A stretch of DNA of 64,000 nt from Candidatus Muiribacterium halophilum (GTDB taxonomy: Bacteria; Muiribacteriota; Muiribacteriia; Muiribacteriales; Muiribacteriaceae): contig JALOAD010000015.1 in assembly GCA_023228995.1 (NCBI GenBank), forward strand, positions 4,320 through 68,319, in the 5' to 3' direction. The position numbers were made by a program, and so were the translations under genes. Positions 35,522 through 46,100 of the stretch are shown piece after piece. The notes under the pieces are model-generated. The model saw only the letters and a program-made list of their open reading frames with translations, was not told the DNA's origin and did not search any database. The stretch's first letter is position 1. Every line of letters begins with the position of its first letter.

Positions 35522-35563
35522 GGTAATACTTACTCTGCTCTATTTATTCAGAAGAGTATTACC
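35522..35563 (-). terminator. intrinsic terminator after pilC
   Basis: On the minus strand GGTAATACT pairs with AGTATTACC around a loop of 24 bases that contains a smaller CTCT/AGAG pair; TCATTTTTTTT follows. It separates the pilus operon from moxR, whose GGAGG comes right after the T run. Confidence 0.65.
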
Positions 35564-35564
35564 C

Positions 35565-35654
35565 CAATACATAATTATTCATTATTTATTCTTAATTTTT
35601 CATTATTCATTATTAATTATTAATTTTTCATTTTTCATTTTTCATTATTTATCA
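35565..35654. repeat. short-period AT repeat after pilC
   Basis: The bases between pilC and the terminator are built from variants of TTTTCAT and ATTCATTATT repeated about ten times. No gene or clear structure is seen. Similar low-period tracts of other sequence follow the PLD-like gene and the hybrid kinase gene. Confidence 0.6.
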
Positions 35655-36857
35655 CTAACCAGCCTGATTAATCATTTCAAGCATAGGCATAAATATAGCA
35701 AGTACTATTCCCCCAATAACAACACCCATGAATACAATAACAATCGGCTCAATTATAGAAGTAAGTCCTTTTACCGCTGTATCAACTTCCTGATCATAAA
35801 AATCAGCAACTTTACTTAACATTACATCAAGTTCACCTGTTTCTTCACCAACTGCTATCATCTGAATAACCATTGGAGGAAACACTGCACTTTGTTTAAG
35901 AGGTTCAGATATACTTTCCCCTTCTTTAATAGATACTCTTGTTTTAAGAACAGCTTCTGTAATAATTACATTGCCAGCTGTATTTGCTGTAACCTCAAGA
36001 GCTTGAAGTATAGGAACACCGGCTGATATCAATGTACCTAATGTTCTTGTAAACTTAGATACAGCAACTTTTCTTAGTAAATTACCAATACCTGGTAATA
36101 CAAGAGAATAAGTATCAAGAAGTCTTCTCCCTTGTTTAGTATCAAAGAATTTTTTTACACCCCATATTCCAAAACCAATTCCAATTATAATAATTATAAA
36201 ATATTTCTGGAAAAAAGATGAAAGTCCTAATAATATCCTAGTTGGAAGCGGTAATGTTGCATCTCCCATACCTTCGAATATTTGCTGGAAATTCGGAAGT
36301 ACAAAAGTTATAAGAAATATAACAACAAGTATTGCAACTGAAAATACAACTGCTGGATATGTCAAAGCACCTTTTACTTTTGCTTTAAGCTGTTCTGAAC
36401 TTTCTAGATAATTTGCCAATCTTTCAAGAATCTGATCAAGAATACCACCAGCTTCACCAGCTCTAACTAAATCGCAAAATAAAACACTAAAAACCAAAGG
36501 ATGTCGTCCTAAAGCTGATGAGAATGTAGAACCTGATTCAACATCATTTCTAACTTGAATCACTATTTCTCTAAAAGCTGGGTTTTCAACTTGATCTTCC
36601 ATAATATTAAGACATCTTACAAGATTAACTCCTGATCCTATCATTGTCGCAAACTGTCTTGCAAAAATTGATACTTCAGAAGTTTTAACCTTTTTTTTAA
36701 AAAAAGTCATTTCTTTGCTTTTCTCTTTTAGAGGGCCAACGATAAAATATCCTTTTTCTTTTAACTTCGCAATAGCCATATCTTTACTAGAACTATCAAT
36801 TTCTCCAGTAAGAGTTTTTCCATCACGGGTCTTGACCTTGTAAGTATATTTTGGCAT
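35655..36857 (-). CDS. pilC: type IV pilus inner-membrane platform protein PilC (GspF family)
   Basis: The 400-residue protein begins MPKYTYKVKTRDGKTLTGE, then has two GspF domains (about 68-190 and 270-392) with the conserved FARQFATMIGSG and FTRTLGTLISAGVP segments and three membrane helices (about 170, 220 and 375). It forms the membrane platform rotated by PilB and PilT. It is last in the order pilB-pilT-pilC, 63 bases after pilT. No pilM-Q or prepilin peptidase gene is in the window. Confidence 0.95.
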   Translation of the reverse strand: MPKYTYKVKTRDGKTLTGEIDSSSKDMAIAKLKEKGYFIVGPLKEKSKEMTFFKKKVKTSEVSIFARQFATMIGSGVNLVRCLNIMEDQVENPAFREIVIQVRNDVESGSTFSSALGRHPLVFSVLFCDLVRAGEAGGILDQILERLANYLESSEQLKAKVKGALTYPAVVFSVAILVVIFLITFVLPNFQQIFEGMGDATLPLPTRILLGLSSFFQKYFIIIIIGIGFGIWGVKKFFDTKQGRRLLDTYSLVLPGIGNLLRKVAVSKFTRTLGTLISAGVPILQALEVTANTAGNVIITEAVLKTRVSIKEGESISEPLKQSAVFPPMVIQMIAVGEETGELDVMLSKVADFYDQEVDTAVKGLTSIIEPIVIVFMGVVIGGIVLAIFMPMLEMINQAG

Positions 36858-36920
36858 TTTACTGAACTCTCCCTATATAGTTTTGTGCAATAAAGAATCA
36901 ATCTTTTATATAGTATTTTA

Positions 36921-37985
36921 TTACATAGAAGATTTAAGCATTCTCTTTAATTCGTCAGGATACATAGTAGCATTAAGTGCATTATCCATAGTTACCAACC
37001 CTTTATGATACAATGTGGCAAGACTCTGTTCAAAAGTCTGCATACCTTGATTCTGACTAGTCTGCATAACAGTATATATCTGATGCACCTTAGATTCTCT
37101 AATAAGATTCTGCACTGCTGAATTGTTTATAAGAACTTCACATGCAGGAATTCTACCTTTACCGCTTGCAAGCGGAAGAAGATTCTGAGCTACAACAGCC
37201 TGAATAACAAAAGATAACTGAGTTCTTATCTGTTGTTGTTGATAAGAAGGAAACACATCAATAATTCTGTTTATAGTCTGAGCAGCATCTGTTGTATGCA
37301 AAGTAGCAAAAACAAGATGTCCTGTTTCTGCAAGGGTCAATGCTGATTCAAATGTTTCAAGATCTCGCATTTCTCCAATAAGTATAACATCAGGATCCTG
37401 TCTTAGAACATGCTTAAGAGCACCTTTAAAACTTGTTGTATCCTGACCTAATTCTCTCTGATTTATAATTGATTTTTTATGATAATGTAAATATTCTATT
37501 GGATCTTCAATTGTAAGAATATGACATTTTCTTGTTCTGTTTATTATGTCTATTACAGCAGCAAGAGAAGTCGATTTTCCTGAACCTGTAGGTCCTGTTA
37601 CAAGAACAAGTCCTTTAGCAAGTTTTGCGAATTCTTTAACTTTATCAGGAAGACTCAATTCTTCAATACTAGGTATTTTAGATGGAATAACCCTAAAAGC
37701 AGCTCCAATACATCCTCTTTGTTTATAAACATTTACCCTAAATCTACCAAACCCATGAACAGAATAAGAAAGATCAAGTTCTTTTTTTTCTTCAAATTCT
37801 TTTTGCTGATCAGCATTTAGCATATTATATATAAGACTTCTAGTATCCATTGGAGTAAGAATATCAAGATCAGTTGCTATAAGTTCGCCATCGACCCTAA
37901 TAATAGGCGATGCTCCAACTGTAAGATGTAGATCTGATGCTTCATTATCGATTACCAAATTTAACAGATCATTTAAAACAAACAT
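36921..37985 (-). CDS. pilT: type IV pilus retraction ATPase PilT
   Basis: The 354-residue protein has the PilT layout: N-terminal PAS-like domain with ASDLHLTVGASP, Walker A VTGPTGSGKSTSLA near residue 132, Asp box ILTIEDPIEYLHYHKKS, Walker B QDPDVILIGEMRDLET near 200 and the His box TGHLVFATLHTTDA near 225. It powers pilus retraction for twitching motility. It follows pilB by 13 bases. The C-terminal AIRNLIRE-type motif of PilT reads AVQNLIRESKVHQ here. Confidence 0.96.
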   Translation of the reverse strand: MFVLNDLLNLVIDNEASDLHLTVGASPIIRVDGELIATDLDILTPMDTRSLIYNMLNADQQKEFEEKKELDLSYSVHGFGRFRVNVYKQRGCIGAAFRVIPSKIPSIEELSLPDKVKEFAKLAKGLVLVTGPTGSGKSTSLAAVIDIINRTRKCHILTIEDPIEYLHYHKKSIINQRELGQDTTSFKGALKHVLRQDPDVILIGEMRDLETFESALTLAETGHLVFATLHTTDAAQTINRIIDVFPSYQQQQIRTQLSFVIQAVVAQNLLPLASGKGRIPACEVLINNSAVQNLIRESKVHQIYTVMQTSQNQGMQTFEQSLATLYHKGLVTMDNALNATMYPDELKRMLKSSM

Positions 37986-37998
37986 TATTCCTCCTAAA

Positions 37999-39729
37999 TT
38001 ATGCTACGGTAACTGAAGTTACTTGTTCGACTGTTGTTGTTCCTAAAAGAAGTTTTCTTAAACCTGATTCTCTAAGAGTGTACATTCCTTCAGCTCTTGC
38101 AACTTTTCTTACTTCGGTGACTGATTTTTTTTGAATTATCATTTCTTTTAAATTTTCGCTTATAGGCATAACTTCATAAACACCAGTTCTACCTTTATAA
38201 CCTTCGTTATTACACATTTCACAGCCTTTCCCTTTATAAAATACCAGATTGTTAAGATCTATATTTTTCATACCTAATTTTATTAGAAGTTCTGGAGTCA
38301 AACCAAGGCTTTTCACAAGTTCAGGTTTTGGTTTATATTCAATTTTACAATTATTACATATAGTTCTAACAAGTCTCTGTGCCTGAACTAGTATAACAGA
38401 AGTAGCAACCATATACGATTCCACACCCATATCAATAAGTCTTCCAACAGTTGACGCAGCATCATTTGTATGTAGAGTGGAAAGCACTAGATGTCCTGTA
38501 AGAGAAGCTTTAATCGCAATCTCAGCAGTTTCATAATCTCGAATCTCTCCAACCATTATAATATCAGGATCTTGTCTCAAAAATGATCTTAAGGCTGCTG
38601 CAAAAGTAAGTCCAATCTCTGGTCTACACTGAACTTGATTTATACCATGAAGATTATACTCAACAGGGTCTTCAGCAGTCATTATATTAACATCTGGTGT
38701 ATTTAGTCTATGAAGTCCTGAATAAAGTGTAGTTGATTTACCAGAACCGGTCGGACCTGTCACTAGAAGAATTCCATTAGGCTGTTCTAAAGCTCTATTG
38801 AATCTTTTAAGCGATTCAGGTTCAAAACCTGATTTTGTAAGGTCAACATTAAGATTTGACTGATCAAGTATTCTCATAACTATTTTTTCACCATATTGAC
38901 ATGGTAATGAAGAAACTCGAAGATCTATTGGTTTACCATTAACTTTTATTTTTATCTTTCCATCCTGCGGAAGTCTTTTTTCTGCAATATCAAGTTTACT
39001 CATAATCTTTACACGAGAAGTTATAGCAGCCTGAGCTTTTTTAGGTGGATTCATTCTATTATGGAGAACACCATCATATCTAAACCTAACTCTAAGATCT
39101 TTTTCATAAGGTTCAATATGAATATCAGAAATTCCGCCTTCAACAGCTTGAGTTATTAAAAGGTTAACAAGTTTGATTATGGGAGCATCATTTTCGCCAA
39201 GTTCTGCATCAAGATCATCAAGATTATCAAGAGATTCTTTCTCTTTACCAATATCTGCAAGATCTTCAATAAGATTACTAACCTGACTATCTGCTCCAAA
39301 CGCATTATCAAGTGCAGTACCTATATCTGAAGAAGTAGCAACAACAGGTTTTACAGACAAACCGGTCATAAGCTGTATATCATCAATTGCAAGTATATTG
39401 AGTGGATCTACCATTGCAACAGTAAGTTTATTTCCAACTTTATTAATTGGAATAAGCTGATATCTTCTTGCAATATGCTCAGGTACAGTCCTAGCAATTG
39501 CAGGGTCAATAAGGTAAGTTGCAAGATTGACATAAGGAATTTTCATCTGTTTTGCCAATGCTTCAACCATATCAGTTTCTGATACAAGATCCATTTCTAC
39601 AAAAATCTTTCCTAGTCTTTTACCAGTCTTTTTTTGAATCTGCAAAGCTTTTTGAAGTTGTTCCTCGTCTATAAGCCCTTCCTCAAGAAGAGCATCTCCA
39701 ATCCTGAGTCTTTTAATTGGCATTACCAT
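37999..39729 (-). CDS. pilB: type IV pilus extension ATPase PilB (GspE family)
   Basis: The 576-residue protein has an N-terminal MshEN domain (about 5-150; LGKIFVEMDLVSETDM), a second N domain, and the ATPase core with Walker A VTGPTGSGKSTTLYSGL near residue 330, Walker B QDPDIIMVGEIRDYETAE near 400 and a tetracysteine zinc site (CNNC near 458, CEMC near 500). It drives pilus assembly. The MshEN type often binds cyclic di-GMP, which would connect it to the HD-GYP protein, by inference. ATG 39729 has GAGGTGAT before it; 39723 is an alternative. It overlaps aroE. Confidence 0.95.
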   Translation of the reverse strand: MVMPIKRLRIGDALLEEGLIDEEQLQKALQIQKKTGKRLGKIFVEMDLVSETDMVEALAKQMKIPYVNLATYLIDPAIARTVPEHIARRYQLIPINKVGNKLTVAMVDPLNILAIDDIQLMTGLSVKPVVATSSDIGTALDNAFGADSQVSNLIEDLADIGKEKESLDNLDDLDAELGENDAPIIKLVNLLITQAVEGGISDIHIEPYEKDLRVRFRYDGVLHNRMNPPKKAQAAITSRVKIMSKLDIAEKRLPQDGKIKIKVNGKPIDLRVSSLPCQYGEKIVMRILDQSNLNVDLTKSGFEPESLKRFNRALEQPNGILLVTGPTGSGKSTTLYSGLHRLNTPDVNIMTAEDPVEYNLHGINQVQCRPEIGLTFAAALRSFLRQDPDIIMVGEIRDYETAEIAIKASLTGHLVLSTLHTNDAASTVGRLIDMGVESYMVATSVILVQAQRLVRTICNNCKIEYKPKPELVKSLGLTPELLIKLGMKNIDLNNLVFYKGKGCEMCNNEGYKGRTGVYEVMPISENLKEMIIQKKSVTEVRKVARAEGMYTLRESGLRKLLLGTTTVEQVTSVTVA

Positions 39730-40495
39730 TTTTTATCACCTCGGTCAAATACTTGTCTATACAATAATAATCGTCAAAAACATCTATTCCGGTAAATATT
39801 TTAAAGTTTATCAAAGCTTGCTCAATCAATAATATTACACCATTATAAAAGGCTAAATTATTGATATTATAGTTAACATCAAAGATTTTATCACAATCAA
39901 AATTCGTTTTCAATTTATTGTCAATAACATTTACCGGTGTCGAATTTACAAAAAAATAACCTCTATACCTTTTTATATCATTATATTCAATTAAATCATT
40001 TGAATATTTTTTTAAAAACTCATCTTTATTTGCTTTATACTTGTTTCTTGTAATAAAAACAGGTTTTATATTAAAATTTTTGTATAAAGAGTAAGCTATG
40101 CTTTTTGCCGTTATACCGGTTCCTGCAATAATAAAGTTTTTGGAAAGTATTTTATTTCTTTTAATAAAATTCACAAATCCATCTCCGTCTGTGTTAAAAG
40201 AAAAAAATCTATTTTTAATTTTTATTACTGTATTTGCACCACCAATAATCTTTACATCCTCTGAAGGTTCAGTATATTTAACTATTTCTTTTTTAAAAGG
40301 ATATGTTACATTGAATCCTTGCAGATTTTTAATTTTTATCAATGCACTTATAACTTCATCAAATACATTTATAGAAAATGAAAAGCCTGAATAACAATTA
40401 TTTAGGTTGTATTTTTTAAAAAGAAAATTATAGATTTCAGGCGATAATGAACGAGAAATATCTTCCCCAATTAAAAAATAAGAATCAATAAACAT
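39713..40495 (-). CDS. aroE: shikimate dehydrogenase
   Basis: The 260-residue protein has the AroE substrate motifs: IGEDISRSLSPEIYN near residue 9 (SLS), GFNVTYPFKKEI near 59 with the catalytic Lys, GGANTVI near 85 and FNTDGDGF near 98, followed by an NADP-binding fold (FIIAGTGITAKSIAYSL). It reduces dehydroshikimate to shikimate. It sits between a STAS gene and pilB, overlapping both (11 and 17 bases), an unusual neighbour for an aromatic pathway gene. The cofactor loop is slightly divergent (AGTGITAKS rather than GAGGAAR-type), so activity is likely but not proven. Confidence 0.88.
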   Translation of the reverse strand: MFIDSYFLIGEDISRSLSPEIYNFLFKKYNLNNCYSGFSFSINVFDEVISALIKIKNLQGFNVTYPFKKEIVKYTEPSEDVKIIGGANTVIKIKNRFFSFNTDGDGFVNFIKRNKILSKNFIIAGTGITAKSIAYSLYKNFNIKPVFITRNKYKANKDEFLKKYSNDLIEYNDIKRYRGYFFVNSTPVNVIDNKLKTNFDCDKIFDVNYNINNLAFYNGVILLIEQALINFKIFTGIDVFDDYYCIDKYLTEVIKNGNAN

Positions 40496-40859
40496 TCTTA
40501 TCTAAAGAAATTTTTGCAGAATTAATTGCACTATCAAGTGTGTCATGAAGTTCAAAAACTCTGGTTAATTTAGATATTTCCAGAATGTTTCTAATTATCT
40601 TATTAACTTCAGCAAGTTTTATCTCACCATCAATTTTTCTTGCATTTTTAAGAAAACCCGCAAGAAGTCCTAAACCAGAACTATTGATATAAATAACATC
40701 TCTCATGTTAAGAATAAAATGTTTTTTTCCCTGCTCAATAAAGTTATTGAATTCTCTTTTAAAATTATCATTAGCAATTTCTGTTATTTCGCCTTTGAGA
40801 TTAAAAATCACAATATTTTCAACAGGTTCTGAAAAATCAAACTCAAACCTATCAGTCAT
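40485..40859 (-). CDS. STAS domain anti-sigma-factor antagonist in the pilus operon
   Basis: The 124-residue protein is a single STAS domain: VIFNLKGEITEIAND at the start, the acceptor loop VIYINSSGLGLLAGFL near residue 57 and a C-terminal helix. The Ser-Ser-Gly acceptor is canonical. Its ATG overlaps the stop of the NHL gene (ATGA) and its end overlaps aroE by 11 bases, so it is translated in the same run as pilB-pilT-pilC. It is a candidate substrate of the SpoIIE phosphatases at 8517 or 24211. Confidence 0.9.
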   Translation of the reverse strand: MTDRFEFDFSEPVENIVIFNLKGEITEIANDNFKREFNNFIEQGKKHFILNMRDVIYINSSGLGLLAGFLKNARKIDGEIKLAEVNKIIRNILEISKLTRVFELHDTLDSAINSAKISLDKNVY

Positions 40860-42061
40860 CAGTATCTCCCTGTTTGCGTCTTTTTAATTTTGTTTTCAAG
40901 AGTTTTGAGTAATTCATAAGCTCTGCTCTCAAAATCCAAAACTGAAGCTTTTCTTACAATTTCTTTAAAGTCTGAAATTTTTAAAAGCTTATAGTAACAA
41001 TACCCTAAATAATAGTAAGCATTAATGTTCTTATTGTCAATTTTTATTGCATATTCAAAAAATTTTGAAGCCTGAACATAATCTTCTTCAATTATTTTCT
41101 TTTTACCTAATATAAACATCTCAGGCGAAAAAACAAAAACTTTGTTAAAAAACGAATCACTAACATATACTTTCCCAGCATTGTCTACCGTCACAAATTC
41201 AGGATTTTTTAGAATACCATTTCCAATTTCTGACATAAATATATTATTTTTATCAAACTTTTGAACTCTTCCATTGTATTTGTCACATATATAAACATTT
41301 TCAGAATTATCTCCAGCTATACCCGCTGGTCCTCTAAATTGAGTGGGATTTAATCCTCTTTCACCTATATAACCTTTAAACCTATATTTATCATCTAATA
41401 TTTCAACCCTATCATTTCCATAATTTGTTATAAGAATATCACCATCAGCTCTTACAAATATATCAAATGGCTGATCAAGATTACCCGGTTCTCTACCACT
41501 TTTATTATATTCTTCATATAAATTCATATATCTATCAACAACTTTTATATTATCATTAAGTCTATCAGTTAAAAAAATATTATATTTATCATCAATAAAA
41601 CTTCCAGAAATCATAGAAAAATTCAAACCTCTAATACCAACATCTCCACCGTATTCAGCTAATATTTTACCATCTCTAAATATTATTTTAAATGAATAAT
41701 TTCCAGTATCAGTAATAAGATATCTTTCTGTTCCAGGTATTTTTTGAATATCTGAAGGTTTTTTTAAAGCAGCATCTATAATAAATAAAAATTTACCATC
41801 TTCAAAAACGCTTATTCTATTATTTTCTCTTTCAGCCACATACAAACGGTTATACCCGTCATGAGCTACTCCTGTTGGATAATATAACTGACCTTCTTTA
41901 TTTCCTTTTTCACCATAAGTTGCGGTATGATGATAATAATTTGCATTAAAATTGTTTTCTATATTAATATATTTATAATCATCTATAAGTTCGGTAAGTG
42001 GAAATGAAAATCCTGTAATAAAAAATATAAAAATATAGAAACATAATATTAATTTTCTCAT
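40859..42061 (-). CDS. secreted NHL-repeat beta-propeller protein with TPR tail
   Basis: From ATG 42061 the protein has a signal peptide (MRKLILCFYIFIFFITGFSF), about six NHL-type blades (GVAHDGYNRLYVAERENNRI, FDIFVRADGDILITNYGNDR, PAGIAGDNSENVYICDKYNG are recognisable units, near 62, 200 and 250) and two TPR-like helices at the C-terminus (ASKFFEYAIKIDNKNINAYY). It should act in the envelope as a binding scaffold. An in-frame ATG at 42169 adds 36 residues that do not look like a signal, so I reject it. It heads the run leading into the pilus genes. Confidence 0.78.
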   Translation of the reverse strand: MRKLILCFYIFIFFITGFSFPLTELIDDYKYINIENNFNANYYHHTATYGEKGNKEGQLYYPTGVAHDGYNRLYVAERENNRISVFEDGKFLFIIDAALKKPSDIQKIPGTERYLITDTGNYSFKIIFRDGKILAEYGGDVGIRGLNFSMISGSFIDDKYNIFLTDRLNDNIKVVDRYMNLYEEYNKSGREPGNLDQPFDIFVRADGDILITNYGNDRVEILDDKYRFKGYIGERGLNPTQFRGPAGIAGDNSENVYICDKYNGRVQKFDKNNIFMSEIGNGILKNPEFVTVDNAGKVYVSDSFFNKVFVFSPEMFILGKKKIIEEDYVQASKFFEYAIKIDNKNINAYYYLGYCYYKLLKISDFKEIVRKASVLDFESRAYELLKTLENKIKKTQTGRY

Positions 42062-42195
42062 AAGTCTATTTTCGGTTATAAATATATTATTGTTAAGTTT
42101 ATTGGATGCTTTTATAACATTCCTTGTATAACTCATGTTATTATTGTAATATTTAATCATAGAATTCAAATGATTTTTTTATAAAGGAGTTTTTT

Positions 42196-42987
42196 ATGAA
42201 AGTAGGATATATTCAAAACAACCCTGAATTTGGAAATATTAAAAAAAATGTAGACAATATCTATAATAAACTTGAAAATATAAATAACACCCTTATAGTA
42301 CTTCCTGAATTATTTGCTAGCGGTTACAATTTTACCGACATTTCAGAAGTAAAAGCATTAAGTTCACAAAAAGATAAAGGTTATATATGGGAAGCTCTTT
42401 CTCATATATCAAAAAAAAATAACATTACAATTGTATATGGTTTTGCTGAAAAAGATATAGATAAATTCTTCAATTCATGTAATATAATAGAAAAAGGAAA
42501 ATTATTATCAACATACAGAAAATCTCATCTTTTTTATAAAGAAAAATTATTTTTTTCCAAAGGAGATTCACTTCTTGAACCTGTTAAATTATCTAACGGT
42601 GTAAATATTGGCCTTATGATATGTTTTGACTGGATATTTCCTGAAACTGCAAGAACTCTCGCTCTTAATGGTGCTCATATTATAGCCCACTGTACAAATC
42701 TTGTTCTTCCGTTTTGTCCTGATGCAACTATTACAAGATGTATTGAAAACAAAGTCTTCACAATACTTTCAAATAGAATAGGAAATGAAAACAGAGGAAA
42801 TAATAATCATACATTTATAGGATTAAGCGAAATAGTCAATCCAAACGGAAGTATAATAAACAGGTCATCAAAAGACAAAGAAGATTTATTTGTAACCGAA
42901 ATAAATCCTTTTGAAGCTGAAAACAAAGAAATCAATAATTTTAATAATTTATTTGAAGATAGAAGAACTGATTTGTATTTTGAATAA
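42196..42987 (+). CDS. carbon-nitrogen hydrolase (nitrilase superfamily)
   Basis: The 263-residue protein has the Glu-Lys-Cys triad: VLPELFASGYNF (Glu near residue 40), YRKSHLFYKEKLFF (Lys near 110) and GLMICFDWIFPE (Cys near 150). These enzymes cleave amides or nitriles of small molecules, in the cytoplasm. Sequence around Cys (MICFDWIFPE) resembles omega-amidase and carbamoylase branches, but substrate is not determinable. AAGGAG precedes the ATG. It is a single gene, divergent from the NHL gene and convergent with the hybrid kinase. Confidence 0.88.
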   Translation: MKVGYIQNNPEFGNIKKNVDNIYNKLENINNTLIVLPELFASGYNFTDISEVKALSSQKDKGYIWEALSHISKKNNITIVYGFAEKDIDKFFNSCNIIEKGKLLSTYRKSHLFYKEKLFFSKGDSLLEPVKLSNGVNIGLMICFDWIFPETARTLALNGAHIIAHCTNLVLPFCPDATITRCIENKVFTILSNRIGNENRGNNNHTFIGLSEIVNPNGSIINRSSKDKEDLFVTEINPFEAENKEINNFNNLFEDRRTDLYFE

Positions 42988-43135
42988 GAGTTAAATAGCG
43001 AGATGGTGAAGTGGTGAAATAGTTAAAGCTTTAAATCCATTTCGCTAATCAAAATATTCAGTGAATATTTTGTTTTATGTTCATTGAACATTTTGACCTT
43101 TAACCCTTTAACCCTTTAACTATTTAACCCTTTAA
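42988..43135. repeat. tandem hairpins and TTTAACC short repeats between convergent genes
   Basis: CAAAATATTC-agt-GAATATTTTG (43050-43072) and ATGTTCA-t-TGAACAT (43077-43091) are adjacent hairpins; the first is followed by GTTTTATGTT and may end the nitrilase transcript. From 43096 to the kinase stop the sequence repeats CTTTAACC/CTATTTAAC units. The bases at 43009-43030 carry related units in the opposite sense. Confidence 0.6.
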
Positions 43136-46100
43136 CTATTTAACTATTTTTATTGCTTTTATCGCTTCACTTAAATCATTTAGAGTAAAAGGTTTATTTA
43201 CAATTGAAGAAAAGCCATATTTTCTATAATTTTCAGCAATATCGTTTTGTGAATAACCACTTGCTACAATAACTTTTATATTTTTATCAATATGCAATAA
43301 TTCTTTCATAGTCTCAACACCACCAAGACCACCTTTTATAGTAAGATCCATTACAGCAAAATCAAATCTTAAACCAGCTTTATATTTTGCAATAAGTTCC
43401 TCTCCTTTTTCACATTCTTCAACCTCATAACCAAGCTCTTCAAGCATATATTTTATAACTTCTCTTACATCCTGTTCATCATCCATTACAACAACTCTTC
43501 CCTTGCCTTTGACAAGAATTTCATTTTCATAATTTTTTTCTTTTATAATCCCCTCAATTACAGCTGGAAGAAATATATCAAATCTTGTTCCTTGATTTTT
43601 TTCAGAAAAAACTTCAATAAATCCTTCATGATTTTTTACAATTGCAAGAACTGATGCAAGACCTAATCCTGTACCTTCTTTTTTGGTTGTAAAATAAGGA
43701 TCAAATATTCTTGAAATATCATTTTTTTCAATTCCATTTCCAGTATCTTTTACTGATATTTTAACAAAATTTCCCGATTTCCCACCTTCATTAAAAAGCG
43801 CCTGATTTGTAGCTCCAAGATATACATTTCCTCCATCTAACATAGCTTGACAAGAATTAATAATCACATTATTTATCACCTGTTTTATCTTTCCGATATC
43901 TGCTTCAATATTCCATAATTTATCTTCTATATCAAGTACAAGCCTATTATTTGTACCTCTAATTGAAAACTCAGCTGTATCTTTTATTGCTTTTTTAAGA
44001 TTTATAAGTTCTTTGTTAGGAGTTTCTCTCTTTGCAAAAGTAAGAAGCTGCATTGTAAGTTCCTTTGCATTCATACATGCATTTTCAGCATTTTTTAAAT
44101 GTTGATATATTTTTTCATTTTTATTGAAATTTTTTTCAACAATTGAAATATTTCCTAAAACACTTGTTAAAATATTGTTAAAATCATGAGCTATTCCTGC
44201 GGCAAAAAGTCCAATTGATTCAAGTTTTTGAAGATTAATCATTTCTTCTTCTATCTTTTTTTCAACCCTTATATCTCTAAAAGCAATTACTGCACCATTT
44301 ACTTTACCTAAATTGTTAAATGTAGGTGCGATATTCATATAAATTGGGATATTTTCTGGACCTATTGTAATATTTTTAATTATTTTGTTATTTTTTTCTG
44401 TAGTAACAACTTTTAAAATAGGATTATACTCATTATTATTTAATTTTATATTGCATATACTTATGTTTTTCCCTATTGAAACATCACCTTTGGATTTTAT
44501 AATATTTTGTGCAATTTTATTTATTAAGAGAATATTTCCTTTTTTATCAGTATTTATAACTCCCTCTTCTATTGAATTTATTGTAACAATTATTCTTTCT
44601 TGTTCTTCATAAAGTTCTCTTTCCATTCTTCGCTCTTCTGTAATATCAACTCCTATAAATATTATATTGTCATTATCAATAGGAGAAAGCATTATCAAAA
44701 GTTGTTTATCATAATTATTATCATAAGGAGTGAATAATATTTCTCTTATAAATATTTTCCCAGATAATATTTTATCTTTTACATGCTGAATCTCATTTTT
44801 ATCTAAATTTTTCCAGAAAGTAAAAAGATCAATATCAGAAAAATCATTTTGTGAAAGTCCTGAAACCCAAGAAAACTTTCTATTCATCTCAAGAAACCTG
44901 AATTTTTTATCAAGAAGACCAATCATATTTGGAGAATTTTCAAAAAGAGTTCTGTATTTTTTCTCAGAACCGATAACTGATCTTATATATGAATATTCCT
45001 TTCTCAAAAAATCAAATAAAATTAAAAGAATAACAAAAAGTATAATTATAAATATATAACTAAAATTTCTATAATTTGTAACAAGAGAATTATTAGCAAG
45101 AAAAATAACTTTCCAATTAGCATATTTCAAATTTGCTTCTTCCATATAATAAGTGAAACCATTTAATTTAACATTTTTATGATTTATTTGTGAAAATAAA
45201 CTTGTATTTTTTAAACCTTCAAACTGTCTTGAATCAACAATATTATTAAAATCATATTCATCTAACTCTTTAATAACTTTTAGAACATATTCTTTATTAT
45301 TACTCATAAGTATTACACCTAAATCATTTACAATAAAAATAGGATTTTCATCAGGAATTATACTTTCAACTATATCAAGATTTTTTTTAATAACAGCAAC
45401 TCCCTTTATTTCACCATCTTTCTTAAAAGGAAAACTTGTATAAAAACCTCGTTCATTTGTTGTAATTCCAACAGCAAAGTAGTATGTAATAATACCTTCC
45501 ATAGCTGTTTTAAAATAATTTCTAAAACTATAATTATAACCTAAAATTGATGTTGTAGAATCTCGATTTGAAGACACAACAGTATTCCCATTTTTATCCA
45601 TAACATAAACTACAGAAGCTTTAAGAATATCAAAATACCTATCAACAATAATATTACTTTTTAAATAATCCTCTTGCTTTTTTTCATCAAGATAATCAAA
45701 AATAATATCTTCTTCCGCAAGAAGTCTAACTCCTTTCATATAAATCTCGAGATTATCATTTAATACTTTTGATATTTCACGACTTTTAAATTTTGCATCT
45801 TTAATAAGAATGTTTTCAGCAATATTCTCAGATATATTTATAATAAAAACAGATATAATAATCAATATTACAATGCTGGATAAAAAAGATATCCATATTA
45901 TCTTTTTATTGAAAACATTATCTTTTTTATTATAAATTTTTTGTAAAATATATAAAAAAACTCCTAAAGAAATAAATAATAAACTATATAACGATATAAC
46001 TGATATATCTACAATTAATCTTAATGTTGACGCTAAAGCAATTAACAAAAAAAATAAATATATATTTTTTTCAGGATTTTTTTTATTTATCTTTTTCATA

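Noticed and set aside
36858-36920. Promoter or riboswitch between pilT and pilC
   Set aside because: The 63 bases show no convincing -10/-35 pair or structured element.
42062-42169. Upstream ATG at 42169 for the NHL-repeat protein
   Set aside because: It adds 36 Asn-rich residues before a good signal peptide that begins at ATG 42061.
42999-43050. A GCGAGATGGTGAAGTGGTGAAAT stretch resembling the start of a tRNA
   Set aside because: No acceptor stem, anticodon arm or T-arm can be paired; the sequence consists of short repeated units instead.
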